This document shows positions 1 through 8,763 of a stretch of 64,000 nt of DNA, piece after piece; positions within the stretch are counted from its first letter, which is position 1; each line of letters opens with the position of its first letter. The position numbers were made by a program, and so were the translations under genes. Source of the stretch: Aeromonas piscicola. Lineage in GTDB: Bacteria > Pseudomonadota > Gammaproteobacteria > Enterobacterales > Aeromonadaceae. Below the pieces are notes generated by a model. That model had not been told where the DNA came from. It worked only from the letters and a program-made list of their open reading frames with translations, and made no database searches. The stretch lies in contig NZ_CDBL01000090.1 of NCBI RefSeq assembly GCF_000820005.1, forward strand, positions 1 to 64,000, read 5' to 3'.

Positions 1-86
1 CGGGATGACAAGGGCTTTTTGCAAGAATGCGTTTGTTTGCTGAAAAAGCAGGCTAAAGCCCCTAAAACCAAGACATCAGCCCCCAT
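1..86. other. Non-coding edge of window
   Basis: No gene is supported here. The plus-strand text AAGGGCTTTTT near positions 10-20 looks like one arm and the T-tract of a terminator whose other arm lies outside the window. This would suit the end of the minus-strand operon that follows, but it cannot be confirmed from a half hairpin. Confidence 0.3.
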
Positions 87-1265
87 TTACGCCGATTTTT
101 TGCTCAATTCTTCACTTTGGGCCTGGATATAGTTGACCCAGCTGGTTGCCCGCTGTTGCCAGTTACCCTGCTGTTGCAGTTCACGGGCCAGCTCCAACGC
201 CTGGGCATACTGCTCCTTATTAAGGTGGGCCTGTACCAGCAGCGCCTTGGCTCTGTTGCCCTGTTCACCCTTGGTCGACTTGATGGCAGCCAACTGAGTC
301 ATGGCGGCATCCGTCTTGCCCTGTTGCAGCAGCAGTTCGGCTGCACGCATGGCCGCTTTGGGCTGACCATGCTGGTTGGCCAGCAGTTGCCAGCTATCGA
401 CCGCCTTCGGCCATTCCCGGGCTCCTTCCCATAGCTGGGCCAGCAGTTGCTGGTTCTCGGCACTTTGCTTCATTTGTCCCTTCACCATGGCCGCTTCCAG
501 CAAACGAGCACCACGATAAGGCAGCCCCTGCCAGGCATAAAGGCGGATCAACTGATTGCGGGCGGCGACATCGTCCATCAATTTTCTATCGATGGCTGTC
601 TGCAACAGAGCTAACGCCTGATCGCCACGCTTGGCAGAGAGGTTGAGCGATACCGCCTGTTGCCACCACTTGATCTCTTTCGGCTCGTGGCGGATCAGCT
701 CGGCTGCCTGATCGGCTGCCACCCCGTAGCGCTGCAAGGCGGTGAGGGCGGAGAGGCGAATGATGGCAGCCTGCTTTTGCCAGCTCTTCTTGAGCAATTG
801 TTCGCTCTGGCTGGCGGCCTCGGCATACTGTTTGTTGTGGTAATAGAGACCGGCTAACCGCAGGCGCAAGCCATCGTCGGGTTTGAGTGCCAGTGCCGTC
901 TTGTAGCTGGCGATGGCGCCAGACCAGTTGGATTGCTGGGCCTGGATATCGCCACGCAGACGCAGCAGCTGGAGTTGTTGCTGCTCCGGCCACTCTTTAT
1001 AGGTCAGCGCCTGTTCGACGTAACGGCTCGCCTGGGTAGTTTGTTGCAGGTTGACTGCCAAGGACGCCTGCAACTGGGCCAGCCAGGCACGCTCGGCATC
1101 GGACCCCGGCTTGAGACCGGCCGCCTTGCTCTGGGCCTGTTGCCACTGGCCAGACTGATAGAGCTTCATCACGGGCTCAAGCTGACGAGAGAAATGGGGG
1201 CTCACCTCCATCGCAAGACAGGCTTGGCTGACCAGGGCCAGCAGGCAGATCCAGATCCGCAACAT
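87..1265 (-). CDS. TPR-repeat periplasmic protein of the TonB2 operon
   Basis: This is a 392-residue exported protein made of tetratricopeptide-like helical repeats. I chose the start at MLRIWICLLAL because it gives a clean signal peptide (about 18 residues, ending ACLA) and lies 2 bp after the tonB stop. Longer in-frame starts would run into tonB coding sequence. Helical repeats rich in Ala, Leu and Gln fill residues 30-385, with a recognisable TPR near 115-150. It is the last gene of a six-gene operon. In Vibrio and related genera TonB2 operons often end with a TPR protein that is thought to assist the TonB2 complex. The substrate or partner cannot be read from the sequence, so the role in TonB2 function is inferred from position. 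Confidence 0.8.
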   Translation of the reverse strand: MLRIWICLLALVSQACLAMEVSPHFSRQLEPVMKLYQSGQWQQAQSKAAGLKPGSDAERAWLAQLQASLAVNLQQTTQASRYVEQALTYKEWPEQQQLQLLRLRGDIQAQQSNWSGAIASYKTALALKPDDGLRLRLAGLYYHNKQYAEAASQSEQLLKKSWQKQAAIIRLSALTALQRYGVAADQAAELIRHEPKEIKWWQQAVSLNLSAKRGDQALALLQTAIDRKLMDDVAARNQLIRLYAWQGLPYRGARLLEAAMVKGQMKQSAENQQLLAQLWEGAREWPKAVDSWQLLANQHGQPKAAMRAAELLLQQGKTDAAMTQLAAIKSTKGEQGNRAKALLVQAHLNKEQYAQALELARELQQQGNWQQRATSWVNYIQAQSEELSKKSA

Positions 1266-1267
1266 AG

Positions 1268-1930
1268 TTATGACTCCAGTTTGAATTTGAGCGTGATGAC
1301 TTGCACCAGTTTGTCGCTGGCGCCTGGTCTCGGCTGATAGCGCCACTTGTTGATGGCCTGAATGGCCGCCCGCTCGAACTGACGCTTGGGCTTGGCCTCG
1401 ATCACTTCCACATCCTGTACTCGCCCTTCAGCATCGACGCTGAAGCGCAGGGTTACGGCGCCTTCAATCCCCGCCTGCTGGGCGCGATAGGGGTAAACAG
1501 GTTCGATCCGTTGCAGCGGCATCAACATATCGCCGGCACCGACTCCGGCGCCTTGCTGCTGACCATGAAAGTTACCGCTCAGTACGGGGGCCGTGCTGGT
1601 CGCCACACCAGGGGCGTAGACCTGCACCGCGCTGAGGCTGGAGACCAGATCCAGGCTAGGTTGCACCGAAGGCAGCGGCGCTGTAGCCGGCAAGGGCATG
1701 GGAGTCGACGCCAATGCGGCGGGAGGTTCCGGCAGGCGTTCGGGCTCTTGCGGCACAGGGCGTTCACGCACCTGCACCTCGGTCACTTCATTCTGCATGT
1801 TGATGACGATGGATTTTTGCTCACTCGCCACCTTCTCCCCCTTGGGGGGCTCCACCAGAGTGGCCATGAACAGCAGGATTGCCAGACTGAGGGCGATCCC
1901 CAGCCCCAGGCTCATCAGCTTGAACTTCAT
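1268..1930 (-). CDS. tonB2: Energy transducer TonB (TonB2 type)
   Basis: TonB links the proton-motive force at the inner membrane to outer-membrane receptors. The 220-residue protein has one N-terminal membrane anchor (about residues 5-26), a proline-rich periplasmic spacer (about 55-110) and the C-terminal TonB fold. That fold shows the YPYRAQQAGIEGAV motif and the closing sequence INKWRYQPRPG. It is short compared with E. coli TonB1, as expected for TonB2. Its start overlaps the end of exbD by 4 bp, implying translational coupling. A likely client in this window is the siderophore receptor at 28.0-30.1 kb, but that pairing is inference. Confidence 0.93.
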   Translation of the reverse strand: MKFKLMSLGLGIALSLAILLFMATLVEPPKGEKVASEQKSIVINMQNEVTEVQVRERPVPQEPERLPEPPAALASTPMPLPATAPLPSVQPSLDLVSSLSAVQVYAPGVATSTAPVLSGNFHGQQQGAGVGAGDMLMPLQRIEPVYPYRAQQAGIEGAVTLRFSVDAEGRVQDVEVIEAKPKRQFERAAIQAINKWRYQPRPGASDKLVQVITLKFKLES

Positions 1931-2328
1931 TTCGGCGCCACCGCCACGGCAATGTTGGCGATACCCGCCGCCTTGGCCTCATCCATCACCCGCACCACCT
2001 TGCCGTGGGGCACCCGCTCGTCGGCCTGGATCACCAGACTGGCATCGGGTTGCTCCGCCAGCAGACGGGCGATACTGGCCTGTACCCGCTCCACATCGAT
2101 CTGTTTGCGGTCGAGGAAGATCTGACCCTGAGCCCCGATCGCCAGCATGATGCTGGAGGATTTCTGCGCCTTGGCCTGACTGGCCTGGGGTCTGTGTACC
2201 TCGAGCCCGGCTTCGCGCACGAAGGAGGTGGTGACAATAAAGAAGATCAGCATGATGAACACGATATCCAGCATGGGGGTCATGTCGATCTGCACTTCGT
2301 CACGCTGGCGTTTGGATTGCCGTCTCAT
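1927..2328 (-). CDS. exbD2: Biopolymer transport protein ExbD
   Basis: ExbD forms the proton-conducting partner of ExbB and passes energy to TonB. The 133-residue protein has a short cytoplasmic N-terminus, one membrane helix (about residues 18-40) carrying the essential aspartate in the MLDIVFIMLIFF segment, and a periplasmic domain. Length and motif match the ExbD/TolR family. It overlaps exbB at its start and tonB at its end by 4 bp each (ATGA junctions). Placement inside the TonB2 operon favours ExbD over TolR. Confidence 0.94.
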   Translation of the reverse strand: MRRQSKRQRDEVQIDMTPMLDIVFIMLIFFIVTTSFVREAGLEVHRPQASQAKAQKSSSIMLAIGAQGQIFLDRKQIDVERVQASIARLLAEQPDASLVIQADERVPHGKVVRVMDEAKAAGIANIAVAVAPK

Positions 2329-2855
2329 TGCATTACCTTCTCTTCTCGCAGGCCGTCCCGGGTCTTGGCCAGCGCACGCTTGGCCTGGCTCTCGAGCCGG
2401 CTGAGTAACAACACGCCGGAAAGGGCCACCACCATACCTGCCATGGTGGGTATGGTGGCGCGGGAGATCCCGCCCGCCATGCTCTCCGGGTTAAAGCGGT
2501 TGGCCGCGGCCAACGCATCGAATACGCCTATCATGCCGGTCACTGTGCCCAGCAACCCCAGCATGGGGCAGAGCACCACCAGGGTGCGGATGAAGATCAG
2601 ATGACGATTGAGCTCAAGCTCGGCCTGGGCCAGCCAGCGACCGCGAATGGCCCTGGCATGCCAGCTATGGCGCTCGCTGCGCGCCTGCCAGCGGCCGAGC
2701 AGCTGTTGCTGCAAGGGGCCGAAACCCAGATTGAGGTAGAGCAGCCGCTCGATCATCAAAATCCACATCAGCACCAGCAGGGCCAGAATGACCCAGAGCA
2801 CCGGGCCGCCACGGCCCATGAAGCTCTGCAGCTGTTGCCAGATGTCGAGCATCAT
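2325..2855 (-). CDS. exbB2: MotA/TolQ/ExbB proton channel protein (ExbB2)
   Basis: This 176-residue protein belongs to the MotA/TolQ/ExbB family. It has a first membrane helix at about residues 15-38, then a cytoplasmic loop, then two helices around the conserved LGLLGTVTGMIGVF segment and a further segment rich in small residues. ExbB and ExbD together form the proton channel that drives TonB. The gene starts 4 bp inside the end of the larger ExbB-like gene ttpC and overlaps exbD by 4 bp. Having two ExbB-family proteins in one operon is typical of TonB2 systems rather than Tol-Pal. Confidence 0.93.
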   Translation of the reverse strand: MMLDIWQQLQSFMGRGGPVLWVILALLVLMWILMIERLLYLNLGFGPLQQQLLGRWQARSERHSWHARAIRGRWLAQAELELNRHLIFIRTLVVLCPMLGLLGTVTGMIGVFDALAAANRFNPESMAGGISRATIPTMAGMVVALSGVLLLSRLESQAKRALAKTRDGLREEKVMQ

Positions 2856-4159
2856 GCTGCCCGCTCCATCCCGCTGTTATTGCTCTCGGCGCGCTCGGCC
2901 AGAATGCCGGCCACCTGCTGCTCCAGCACATTGGAGAGCTCGGTGAAACGCGATTGCAGCAGGCTGTGGGCCAGGATGAGCGGAATGGCCGCTACCAGAC
3001 CCTGTACCGTGGTGACCAGCGCCATCGAGATGCCGCCCGCCATGATCTTGGGATCGCCGGTACCGAACTGGGTGATGGCCTGGAAGGTGCCGATCATGCC
3101 GGTCACAGTACCGAGCAGACCCAGCATGGGGGCGATGGCCGCGATCACCTTGACCATGCCGAGGCCGCGCTCCATGCGGGGCGTCTCCTGCAGGATGGCC
3201 TCATCCAGCCTCAGCTCGAGGGTTTCCATGCTCAGCTCGGGATGCTGCTCCGCGACTGTCAGTACCCGACCGAGGGCATTGTCGGCGTGATATTCGCCGC
3301 TCTTGAGCTGGCGACGCACCAGAGTCAGCTCGCGGGAGAGGCTCCACAACCGCACTGCGGCGATCCCCAGACCGATGGCGGCCAGCAACACTATGATGGC
3401 GCCCACCTGGCCACCCTGTTGAACTTGCTGCCAGAAAGTAGGCGCCTGTGCCAGCATCGCCAGCAGAGTGCCATGAGAAGGATCCAGCGGTAGCGCTTCC
3501 CCTTCCTGACCCTGATAGGCCGCGACCTCGGAGAGCACACCACTTGGCAGCCCCAGTACCGGACTCAAGCCTTCGGCGGTCGGTTGCAAGAATCCTTCGC
3601 TCCCCAGCAGGGCAAAGCTGCCAACCCGGGTCAGCGACTGCTCGCTGGCTGCGCCCTGGGCATCGAGCACCTTGCCGTTGAACTGGGCAATCCGGCCAGA
3701 TTCGCGGATCTCTTGCAGCAGAGTGGCGGGCAGCAGGGCGAGGGCGGCGCGATCCGGTACCTGCTTCTCCTGCGCCATGGCTTTCAACGGGGCTAGACGC
3801 TCCAGGTACTGGCCCTCGACTGCGGATTCGCTCAGCAGCTTGACCGCATCGCTGGCGCCCTGACGGGTGACCGCGAAGATCTCGTTCATGTCGCCGGAGG
3901 CTTGCTCCCACTGGGCGTTGAGCTCGACCAGCTGCTTTTCATTGCTGGCGAACTGGCTGCCCAGCTGCTTGCTGAGGTTCTGGGCTGCCGCCAGCTTGGC
4001 GCGGGCAGTGCCAAGCTCCTTGGCAACAGCTGCCAAGTCCTGCTGGGCCTGCTGTTCACGGGCCTGCTCCTGCTGCTGCCACTCATCGTTGGCAAACGCG
4101 GCATTGGCACTGAAAGAGAGGGCAATAACAAGGGGGAACCACTTCATGGCTGCGCTCAT
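2852..4159 (-). CDS. ttpC: TtpC-type MotA/TolQ/ExbB family protein with long periplasmic coiled coil
   Basis: This is a 435-residue protein with a signal-like N-terminus (ends AANAAFA-like, about residue 23), a coiled-coil region rich in Gln, Ala and Glu (about 25-110), a further periplasmic region, and a C-terminal ExbB-type channel domain (about 255-425) that repeats the LGLLGTVTGMIGTF motif. In Vibrio TonB2 systems this fourth component, TtpC, is needed for siderophore uptake. A second in-frame ATG four codons later could also serve as the start. The annotated start overlaps the upstream gene by 4 bp, which favours translational coupling. Confidence 0.88.
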   Translation of the reverse strand: MSAAMKWFPLVIALSFSANAAFANDEWQQQEQAREQQAQQDLAAVAKELGTARAKLAAAQNLSKQLGSQFASNEKQLVELNAQWEQASGDMNEIFAVTRQGASDAVKLLSESAVEGQYLERLAPLKAMAQEKQVPDRAALALLPATLLQEIRESGRIAQFNGKVLDAQGAASEQSLTRVGSFALLGSEGFLQPTAEGLSPVLGLPSGVLSEVAAYQGQEGEALPLDPSHGTLLAMLAQAPTFWQQVQQGGQVGAIIVLLAAIGLGIAAVRLWSLSRELTLVRRQLKSGEYHADNALGRVLTVAEQHPELSMETLELRLDEAILQETPRMERGLGMVKVIAAIAPMLGLLGTVTGMIGTFQAITQFGTGDPKIMAGGISMALVTTVQGLVAAIPLILAHSLLQSRFTELSNVLEQQVAGILAERAESNNSGMERAA

Positions 4160-4917
4160 GATTGGGCCTCCTGACTACGGCTGACAGAGAGGGGGACATT
4201 GAGCAACTGGGGAACCTTCTTGTCGGCAGCCACATCCAGCGCCTCAGAGATGGGAGAGAGCCACTGACTGTCGAGGGCTTGCCATTGTTTGTTCTCGGCA
4301 GACCAGCGCCACGCCTGGGAGCGATCAGCAGTCATCGCCAGCAGGGAGACACGGCCCAGCGCCAACACGTCGACCCGACGCGCGGCACCATCCAGCTCCA
4401 GCTCGGCGGAGTAGCTATCCAGCCGGCTGCCATATTCGGCTTCTATCTGATAGGCCTGCAGCAGCTGACGGAATTTCTCCGCCTCGCTCACATCGGCGCG
4501 GGCCAGCGTTGCTTTCAACTGTTCAACCCGCGCCAAACGATCTTCCTTACGCAGCGGGATGTCGTTTTGCACCAGCAGTTCCAGGTCCGCCTGCATCTGC
4601 AACATCAGCGGGATCAAGCCCTGCCGGGTCTCTTGCACCGCCTCCAGCTGCTGGTTCAGCTTGCCCAGCTCATTTTGCTGATCGGCCACCAGAGACTGCA
4701 TGTAGCGGTTGTAGGCTTCGAGGTCGCGCAGTTGCAGCTGGGCATTTTGCAGCTCCAGTCGTGCGGCTACGGCGGCATCGGCGGCTTTTTCCACCCGCTG
4801 CTGGGAGGCTTTCCCGGCAGCTATGCTGTTCTTGAGGGCGGGAGCAACCAGCTCATCCCCGATGGCAGCAAAGTGGACTGACAATGGCAACAAGGCCAAA
4901 CCCCAAAACTTGTTCAT
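4156..4917 (-). CDS. DUF3450 family periplasmic protein, first gene of TonB2 operon
   Basis: This is a 253-residue predicted periplasmic protein. I chose the start at MNKFWGLALLPL because it opens a signal peptide. The longer frame upstream is really the promoter, since its codons run through the Fur box. Residues 30-130 form a heptad-rich coiled coil, followed by a globular domain with the WRWSAENKQW segment. DUF3450 genes regularly open TonB2 operons, but their biochemical role is not known to me. The gene overlaps ttpC by 4 bp. Confidence 0.85.
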   Translation of the reverse strand: MNKFWGLALLPLSVHFAAIGDELVAPALKNSIAAGKASQQRVEKAADAAVAARLELQNAQLQLRDLEAYNRYMQSLVADQQNELGKLNQQLEAVQETRQGLIPLMLQMQADLELLVQNDIPLRKEDRLARVEQLKATLARADVSEAEKFRQLLQAYQIEAEYGSRLDSYSAELELDGAARRVDVLALGRVSLLAMTADRSQAWRWSAENKQWQALDSQWLSPISEALDVAADKKVPQLLNVPLSVSRSQEAQS

Positions 4918-4934
4918 GATATAAATCTTAACAA

Positions 4935-4949
4935 TGATAACTATTCTCA
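4935..4949 (-). promoter_or_regulatory. Fur box controlling TonB2 operon
   Basis: On the minus strand the sequence TGAGAATAGTTATCA matches the 7-1-7 Fur consensus TGATAATnATTATCA at 12 of 14 defined positions. It lies 17 bp upstream of the DUF3450 start, where repressor binding would block transcription. This indicates iron-repressed expression of the whole six-gene operon. Confidence 0.85.
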
Positions 4950-5126
4950 TTGTCTCAAAGAGTGGGGTCAGTGGCAATCAGATGATTTTCTTGGCCTTCG
5001 GCCGAAAAAACAGGATAATTTTTAAGCAAGCACGGGAGTCACTGGCGTTGGTAGTCACAACACCAAATTAATAAATAAAAAATATCTTTTCGATCAATGT
5101 GATAGAGGTCGAAAAAGGAGATGTAC

Positions 5127-5903
5127 ATGTTTAACGATGCGATCTGGGAACACATCGATCGGTTCACCAAGGCCAAGAAGACCAGTGATATCCAGCAGCA
5201 ACTGGAGCGCTTCAGTCATCAGATGGGCTTTGATTACTTCCGTCTGCTGATTATTTTCCCCATCAGCATGCAGAAATCCCACGTGGCGTTGTTCAACAAC
5301 TGCCCCACCAGCTGGTTCGATGCCTACACGGAGCGGCACTACCTGACCCAGGATCCTGTGGTCTTCCTGGGCCTGAAGCAGACCCAGCCCATCTTCTGGA
5401 ACAAGCTCGACTGCGACTCTCCCTGGCTGCCCAGCGCCAGCCGGGAGGTGATGAATCTGGCCGCCGATTTCGGGGTGAGGAACGGTGTTTCCTTCCCGCT
5501 GCACACCCCGCAGGGGGAGCACGGCATCCTCTCCTTCATCAGCAAGGAGAAATCCAACTCCGATCTGATGTTTGAAAACGTTCCCCTGCTGTCGTTCTGC
5601 GCCAGCTACATCTTCAACTCGGCGCTGCAGCTGATAAAGAGCAGACCGGATCTGATGAAGTACCTCACTGAGCTGTCGGACCGGGAGAAGGAGTGCCTGT
5701 TCTGGGCCAGCGAGGGCAAGACCTCCTGGGAGATAGCCACCATACTCGGCATCAGCGAGCGGACCGTCAACTTCCACCTCAACCAGGTCACCAACAAGAC
5801 CGACTCGAAGAACCGCAACCAGGCGATCGCCAAGAGCATCTCCAGCGGCATCATAGTGCCTTCGCTGGACGACGTGACCATCACCAATCTGCGGCTGTCA
5901 TAG
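5127..5903 (+). CDS. LuxR-family quorum-sensing regulator (no luxI in view)
   Basis: This is a 258-residue transcription factor with an N-terminal autoinducer-binding domain (about 20-165) and a C-terminal GerE/LuxR helix-turn-helix (about 185-250). All hallmark acyl-homoserine-lactone contacts are present with the spacing seen in TraR/LuxR: W63, Y67, D76, P77, W91, and the RNG glycine near 120. The DNA-binding part reads LSDREKECLFWASEGKTS, close to Aeromonas AhyR but clearly a different protein. I chose the second ATG because AAGGAG at 5115-5120 is 6 bp upstream of it, while it abuts the first ATG. No synthase gene is nearby, so it is a solo or a receptor for a signal made elsewhere. Confidence 0.88.
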   Translation: MFNDAIWEHIDRFTKAKKTSDIQQQLERFSHQMGFDYFRLLIIFPISMQKSHVALFNNCPTSWFDAYTERHYLTQDPVVFLGLKQTQPIFWNKLDCDSPWLPSASREVMNLAADFGVRNGVSFPLHTPQGEHGILSFISKEKSNSDLMFENVPLLSFCASYIFNSALQLIKSRPDLMKYLTELSDREKECLFWASEGKTSWEIATILGISERTVNFHLNQVTNKTDSKNRNQAIAKSISSGIIVPSLDDVTITNLRLS

Positions 5904-5930
5904 CGGCCACCCTGCCAGATAACCAAACAA

Positions 5931-5955
5931 AAAGAGCCGCAATGCGGCTCTTTTT
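5931..5955. terminator. Bidirectional terminator between luxR-type gene and glmS
   Basis: The hairpin GAGCCGC-AAT-GCGGCTC is flanked by AAA on the left and T6 on the right. It can stop transcription from both convergent genes, which end at 5903 and 5973. Confidence 0.9.
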
Positions 5956-5972
5956 TCATTTCTGACAACGGC

Positions 5973-7805
5973 TTATTCCACGGTCACGGATTTCGCCAGG
6001 TTGCGCGGCTGATCCACGTCCGTGCCCTTGATGAGGGCAACGTGGTAGGAGAGCAGCTGCAACGGCACTGTGTAGACTATGGGGGCTATCATCTCTTCCA
6101 CATGGTTCAGGCTCATCACCCGCATGGTCTCGTCGCTCTTGAAGCCGGCATCCGCATCGGCGAACACGTAGAGGATACCACCACGAGCACGCACCTCTTC
6201 CACGTTGGACTTCAGCTTCTCCAGCAGATCGTTGTTCGGCGCCACCACTATGATGGGCATCTCGGCATCGATCAGCGCCAGCGGGCCGTGCTTCAGCTCA
6301 CCGGCGGCATAGGCCTCGGCGTGGATGTAGGAGATCTCTTTGAGCTTGAGCGCCCCCTCCATGGCGATGGGGTACTGGCTGCCACGGCCGAGGAAAAGGC
6401 TGTGGTGCTTGTCGGCGAACTCTTCGGCCAGAGCTTCTATGTCCTTGGCCAGCGCCAGGCTCTCCTTGATGCGCAGCGGCAGGGCTTGCAGCGCCTTGAC
6501 CAGCTCGGCCTCGGCGGCGGCGCTCAGGTTGCCACGGCAGTGACCAACGGAGGCCACCAGCATCAGCAGGCCGGCCAGCTGGGTGGTGAATGCCTTGGTG
6601 GAGGCCACGCCAATCTCGGCACCAGCTCGGGTCATGAAGGCCAGATCCGATTCACGTACCAGGGAGGAACCCGGCACGTTGCAGATGGCCAGCGAACTCA
6701 TGTAGCCGGACTGTTTGGCCAGACGCAGGGCGGCCAGGGTATCGGCGGTCTCGCCACTCTGGGACAGGGTCACCAGCAGGCTGTTGGGGCGCACGACCGA
6801 CTTGCGATAGCGGAACTCGGAGGCGATCTCCACGTCGCAGGAGACGCCGGCTATCTCTTCGAACCAGTAGCGAGCCACCATGCCCGAGTTGTAGGAGGTG
6901 CCGCAGGCGACGATCTGGACGTGCTCGACCTTGTCGAAGATGGCACGGGCACCGTTGCCGAACGACTCGACCACCACATGATCGCTGCCCAGACGCCCTT
7001 CCAGGGTGTTGGTGATGGCCTTGGGCTGCTCGTAGATCTCCTTGAGCATGTAGTGGCGGTACTCGCCCTTGTCACCGGCATCGTGGGAGAGCTCGGACTC
7101 CAGCTCTTCGCGCACCACAGCCTCTCCATGGGTATCGAAGATGTGCACGTCGCGACGGGTCACCTCGGCCACGTCTCCCTCTTCCAGGAAGATGAAGCGG
7201 CGGGTCACCGGCAGCAGCGCCATCTGGTCGGAGGCGATGAAGTTCTCGCCTATGCCGCGGCCGATCACCAGCGGGGAGCCGGAACGGGCCACCACCACGC
7301 GGCTGTCGTCACGGCTGTCCATCACGACTGTGCCGTAGGCACCGCGCAGCTGCTTCACCGCCACCTGCATGGCCGCCAGCAGGCTGGGGGCGGACTTCAG
7401 CTCGTGGTGCACCAGATGGGCGATCACCTCGGTGTCGGTGTCGGAGCTGAACACATAGCCCAGCCCTTGCAGCTCGGCCCGCAGCTCTTCATGGTTCTCT
7501 ATGATGCCGTTGTGCACCACCACAATGTGCTCGGAGACGTGGGGGTGGGCATTGCGCTCGGACGGCTCGCCGTGGGTAGCCCAGCGGGTATGGGCGATAC
7601 CGGTTCCACCGTGGACGGACTGCTCCTCCAGCGCCTTGGCCAGCTCGGCCACCTTGCCCAGACGGCGAACCCGCTGCAGCGGCTGGTTGGCGCTAAACAC
7701 GGCCACACCGGCCGAGTCATAGCCACGGTATTCCAGACGGCGCAGGCCTTCTACCAGGATTTCAGCCACATCACGTTGGGCGACGGCCCCGACGATGCCA
7801 CACAT
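5973..7805 (-). CDS. glmS: Glutamine--fructose-6-phosphate aminotransferase (isomerizing)
   Basis: GlmS makes glucosamine-6-phosphate from fructose-6-phosphate and glutamine, the entry step to UDP-GlcNAc for peptidoglycan and LPS. The 610-residue protein begins MCGIVGAV, with Cys2 as the catalytic nucleophile of the glutamine amidotransferase domain (about 2-220). Two SIS sugar-isomerase domains follow (about 290-420 and 460-595), and it ends with the conserved DVDQPRNLAKSVTVE tail. It lies 61 bp downstream of a DeoR-family regulator on the same strand and is probably co-transcribed with it. It is separated from glmU by the blr-amp cluster. Confidence 0.97.
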   Translation of the reverse strand: MCGIVGAVAQRDVAEILVEGLRRLEYRGYDSAGVAVFSANQPLQRVRRLGKVAELAKALEEQSVHGGTGIAHTRWATHGEPSERNAHPHVSEHIVVVHNGIIENHEELRAELQGLGYVFSSDTDTEVIAHLVHHELKSAPSLLAAMQVAVKQLRGAYGTVVMDSRDDSRVVVARSGSPLVIGRGIGENFIASDQMALLPVTRRFIFLEEGDVAEVTRRDVHIFDTHGEAVVREELESELSHDAGDKGEYRHYMLKEIYEQPKAITNTLEGRLGSDHVVVESFGNGARAIFDKVEHVQIVACGTSYNSGMVARYWFEEIAGVSCDVEIASEFRYRKSVVRPNSLLVTLSQSGETADTLAALRLAKQSGYMSSLAICNVPGSSLVRESDLAFMTRAGAEIGVASTKAFTTQLAGLLMLVASVGHCRGNLSAAAEAELVKALQALPLRIKESLALAKDIEALAEEFADKHHSLFLGRGSQYPIAMEGALKLKEISYIHAEAYAAGELKHGPLALIDAEMPIIVVAPNNDLLEKLKSNVEEVRARGGILYVFADADAGFKSDETMRVMSLNHVEEMIAPIVYTVPLQLLSYHVALIKGTDVDQPRNLAKSVTVE

Positions 7806-7866
7806 ACACTTCTCCTCGATTGAATTCAGAAATTGGTTTGGATAACGGGATATTTGATTGGCGATA

Positions 7867-8640
7867 TCAGCCGGCCACGGGGGCGCAGATCAGCGTGATC
7901 CCCCTGGCTTGAATCTGTTCTCTGGCCGAGGTGGCCAGACCTTCATCGGTCACCAGGGTCTGGATGTTCGCCCAGGGCAGCTCGAGGTTGGGGATCTTGC
8001 GGCCTATCTTCTCCGACTCGACCATGACGATGACCTCCCGCGACACCTCGGCCATCACCCGTGACAGGCCCACCAGCTCGTTGAAGGTGGTGGTGCCCCG
8101 CTCCGGGTCTATGCCGTCGGCGCCGATGAACAGCTGGTCGAAGTCATAGGAGCGCAGCACCTGCTCCGCCACCTGACCCTGAAAGGATTCGGAGTGGGGA
8201 TCCCAGGTGCCGCCGGTCATCAGCAGGGTGGGTTCGTTCTCCAGCTCGCGCAGGGCGCCGGCCACGTTGAGGGAGTTGGTCATGACGATGAGACCGCGCT
8301 TGTTGCCCAGCATGGGGATCATGGCGCTGGTGGTGCTGCCGCTGTCGATGATGACGCGATTGTGATCGCGGATCCGTTCGGCGGCGGCACGGGCTATGGC
8401 CAGCTTTCGTTTCGAAACTTGCTCGGGATTGCTGTCCACCACCATTTCGCTGGGCAGGGGCACGGCACCACCGTAACGACGCAACAGCAGGCCACCGGTT
8501 TCCAACACGGCCAGATCTTTGCGGATGGTCACTTCAGAGGTGGAGAAGTGCTTGGCCAGGGTATCAACGCTCACTTCACCCTGCTCCTGCACCAGGCTCA
8601 CTATGGTGTGACGGCGCTGCTGAGTATTACGTTTGGTCAT
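7867..8640 (-). CDS. DeoR/GlpR-family transcriptional regulator upstream of glmS
   Basis: This is a 257-residue regulator with an N-terminal DeoR-type winged helix (about 10-60, containing TLAKHFSTSEVTIRKDL) and a C-terminal sugar-phosphate-sensing domain (about 80-250). DeoR-family proteins usually respond to phosphorylated sugars. Because glmS follows on the same strand, an amino-sugar phosphate is the likely effector, and control of glmS is likely. Both points are inferred from context. The start has a palindromic TTTCGA cluster just upstream, so autoregulation is plausible. Confidence 0.88.
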   Translation of the reverse strand: MTKRNTQQRRHTIVSLVQEQGEVSVDTLAKHFSTSEVTIRKDLAVLETGGLLLRRYGGAVPLPSEMVVDSNPEQVSKRKLAIARAAAERIRDHNRVIIDSGSTTSAMIPMLGNKRGLIVMTNSLNVAGALRELENEPTLLMTGGTWDPHSESFQGQVAEQVLRSYDFDQLFIGADGIDPERGTTTFNELVGLSRVMAEVSREVIVMVESEKIGRKIPNLELPWANIQTLVTDEGLATSAREQIQARGITLICAPVAG

Positions 8641-8647
8641 CTTTAAG

Positions 8648-8670
8648 TTTCGATTCGAAAGAATATCGAA
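8648..8670. promoter_or_regulatory. Candidate DeoR-family operator
   Basis: The sequence TTTCGATTCGAAA (8648-8660) is a perfect palindrome around one base. A third TCGAAA half-site follows at 8666-8671. It sits 8 bp upstream of the DeoR-family start and in the divergent promoter region shared with blrA. DeoR-family operators commonly carry TTTCG half-sites. Confidence 0.6.
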
Positions 8671-8763
8671 ATTTTAGCGCCTTTTTTGGAAAAATAAAAC
8701 AGCAAATAGGATCCGATTTGGTTCGATGCCAGAATGGGACAACGGATTTACGACGAGGACGCC

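Noticed and set aside
4978..5126. lux-box or luxI remnant near the LuxR-type gene
   Set aside because: No 20-bp lux-box-like palindrome and no synthase-like sequence was found in the upstream gap or in neighbouring genes.
6042..7823. 593-codon open frame antisense to glmS
   Set aside because: Low-complexity Gln/His/Gly-rich product without any domain. glmS is complete.
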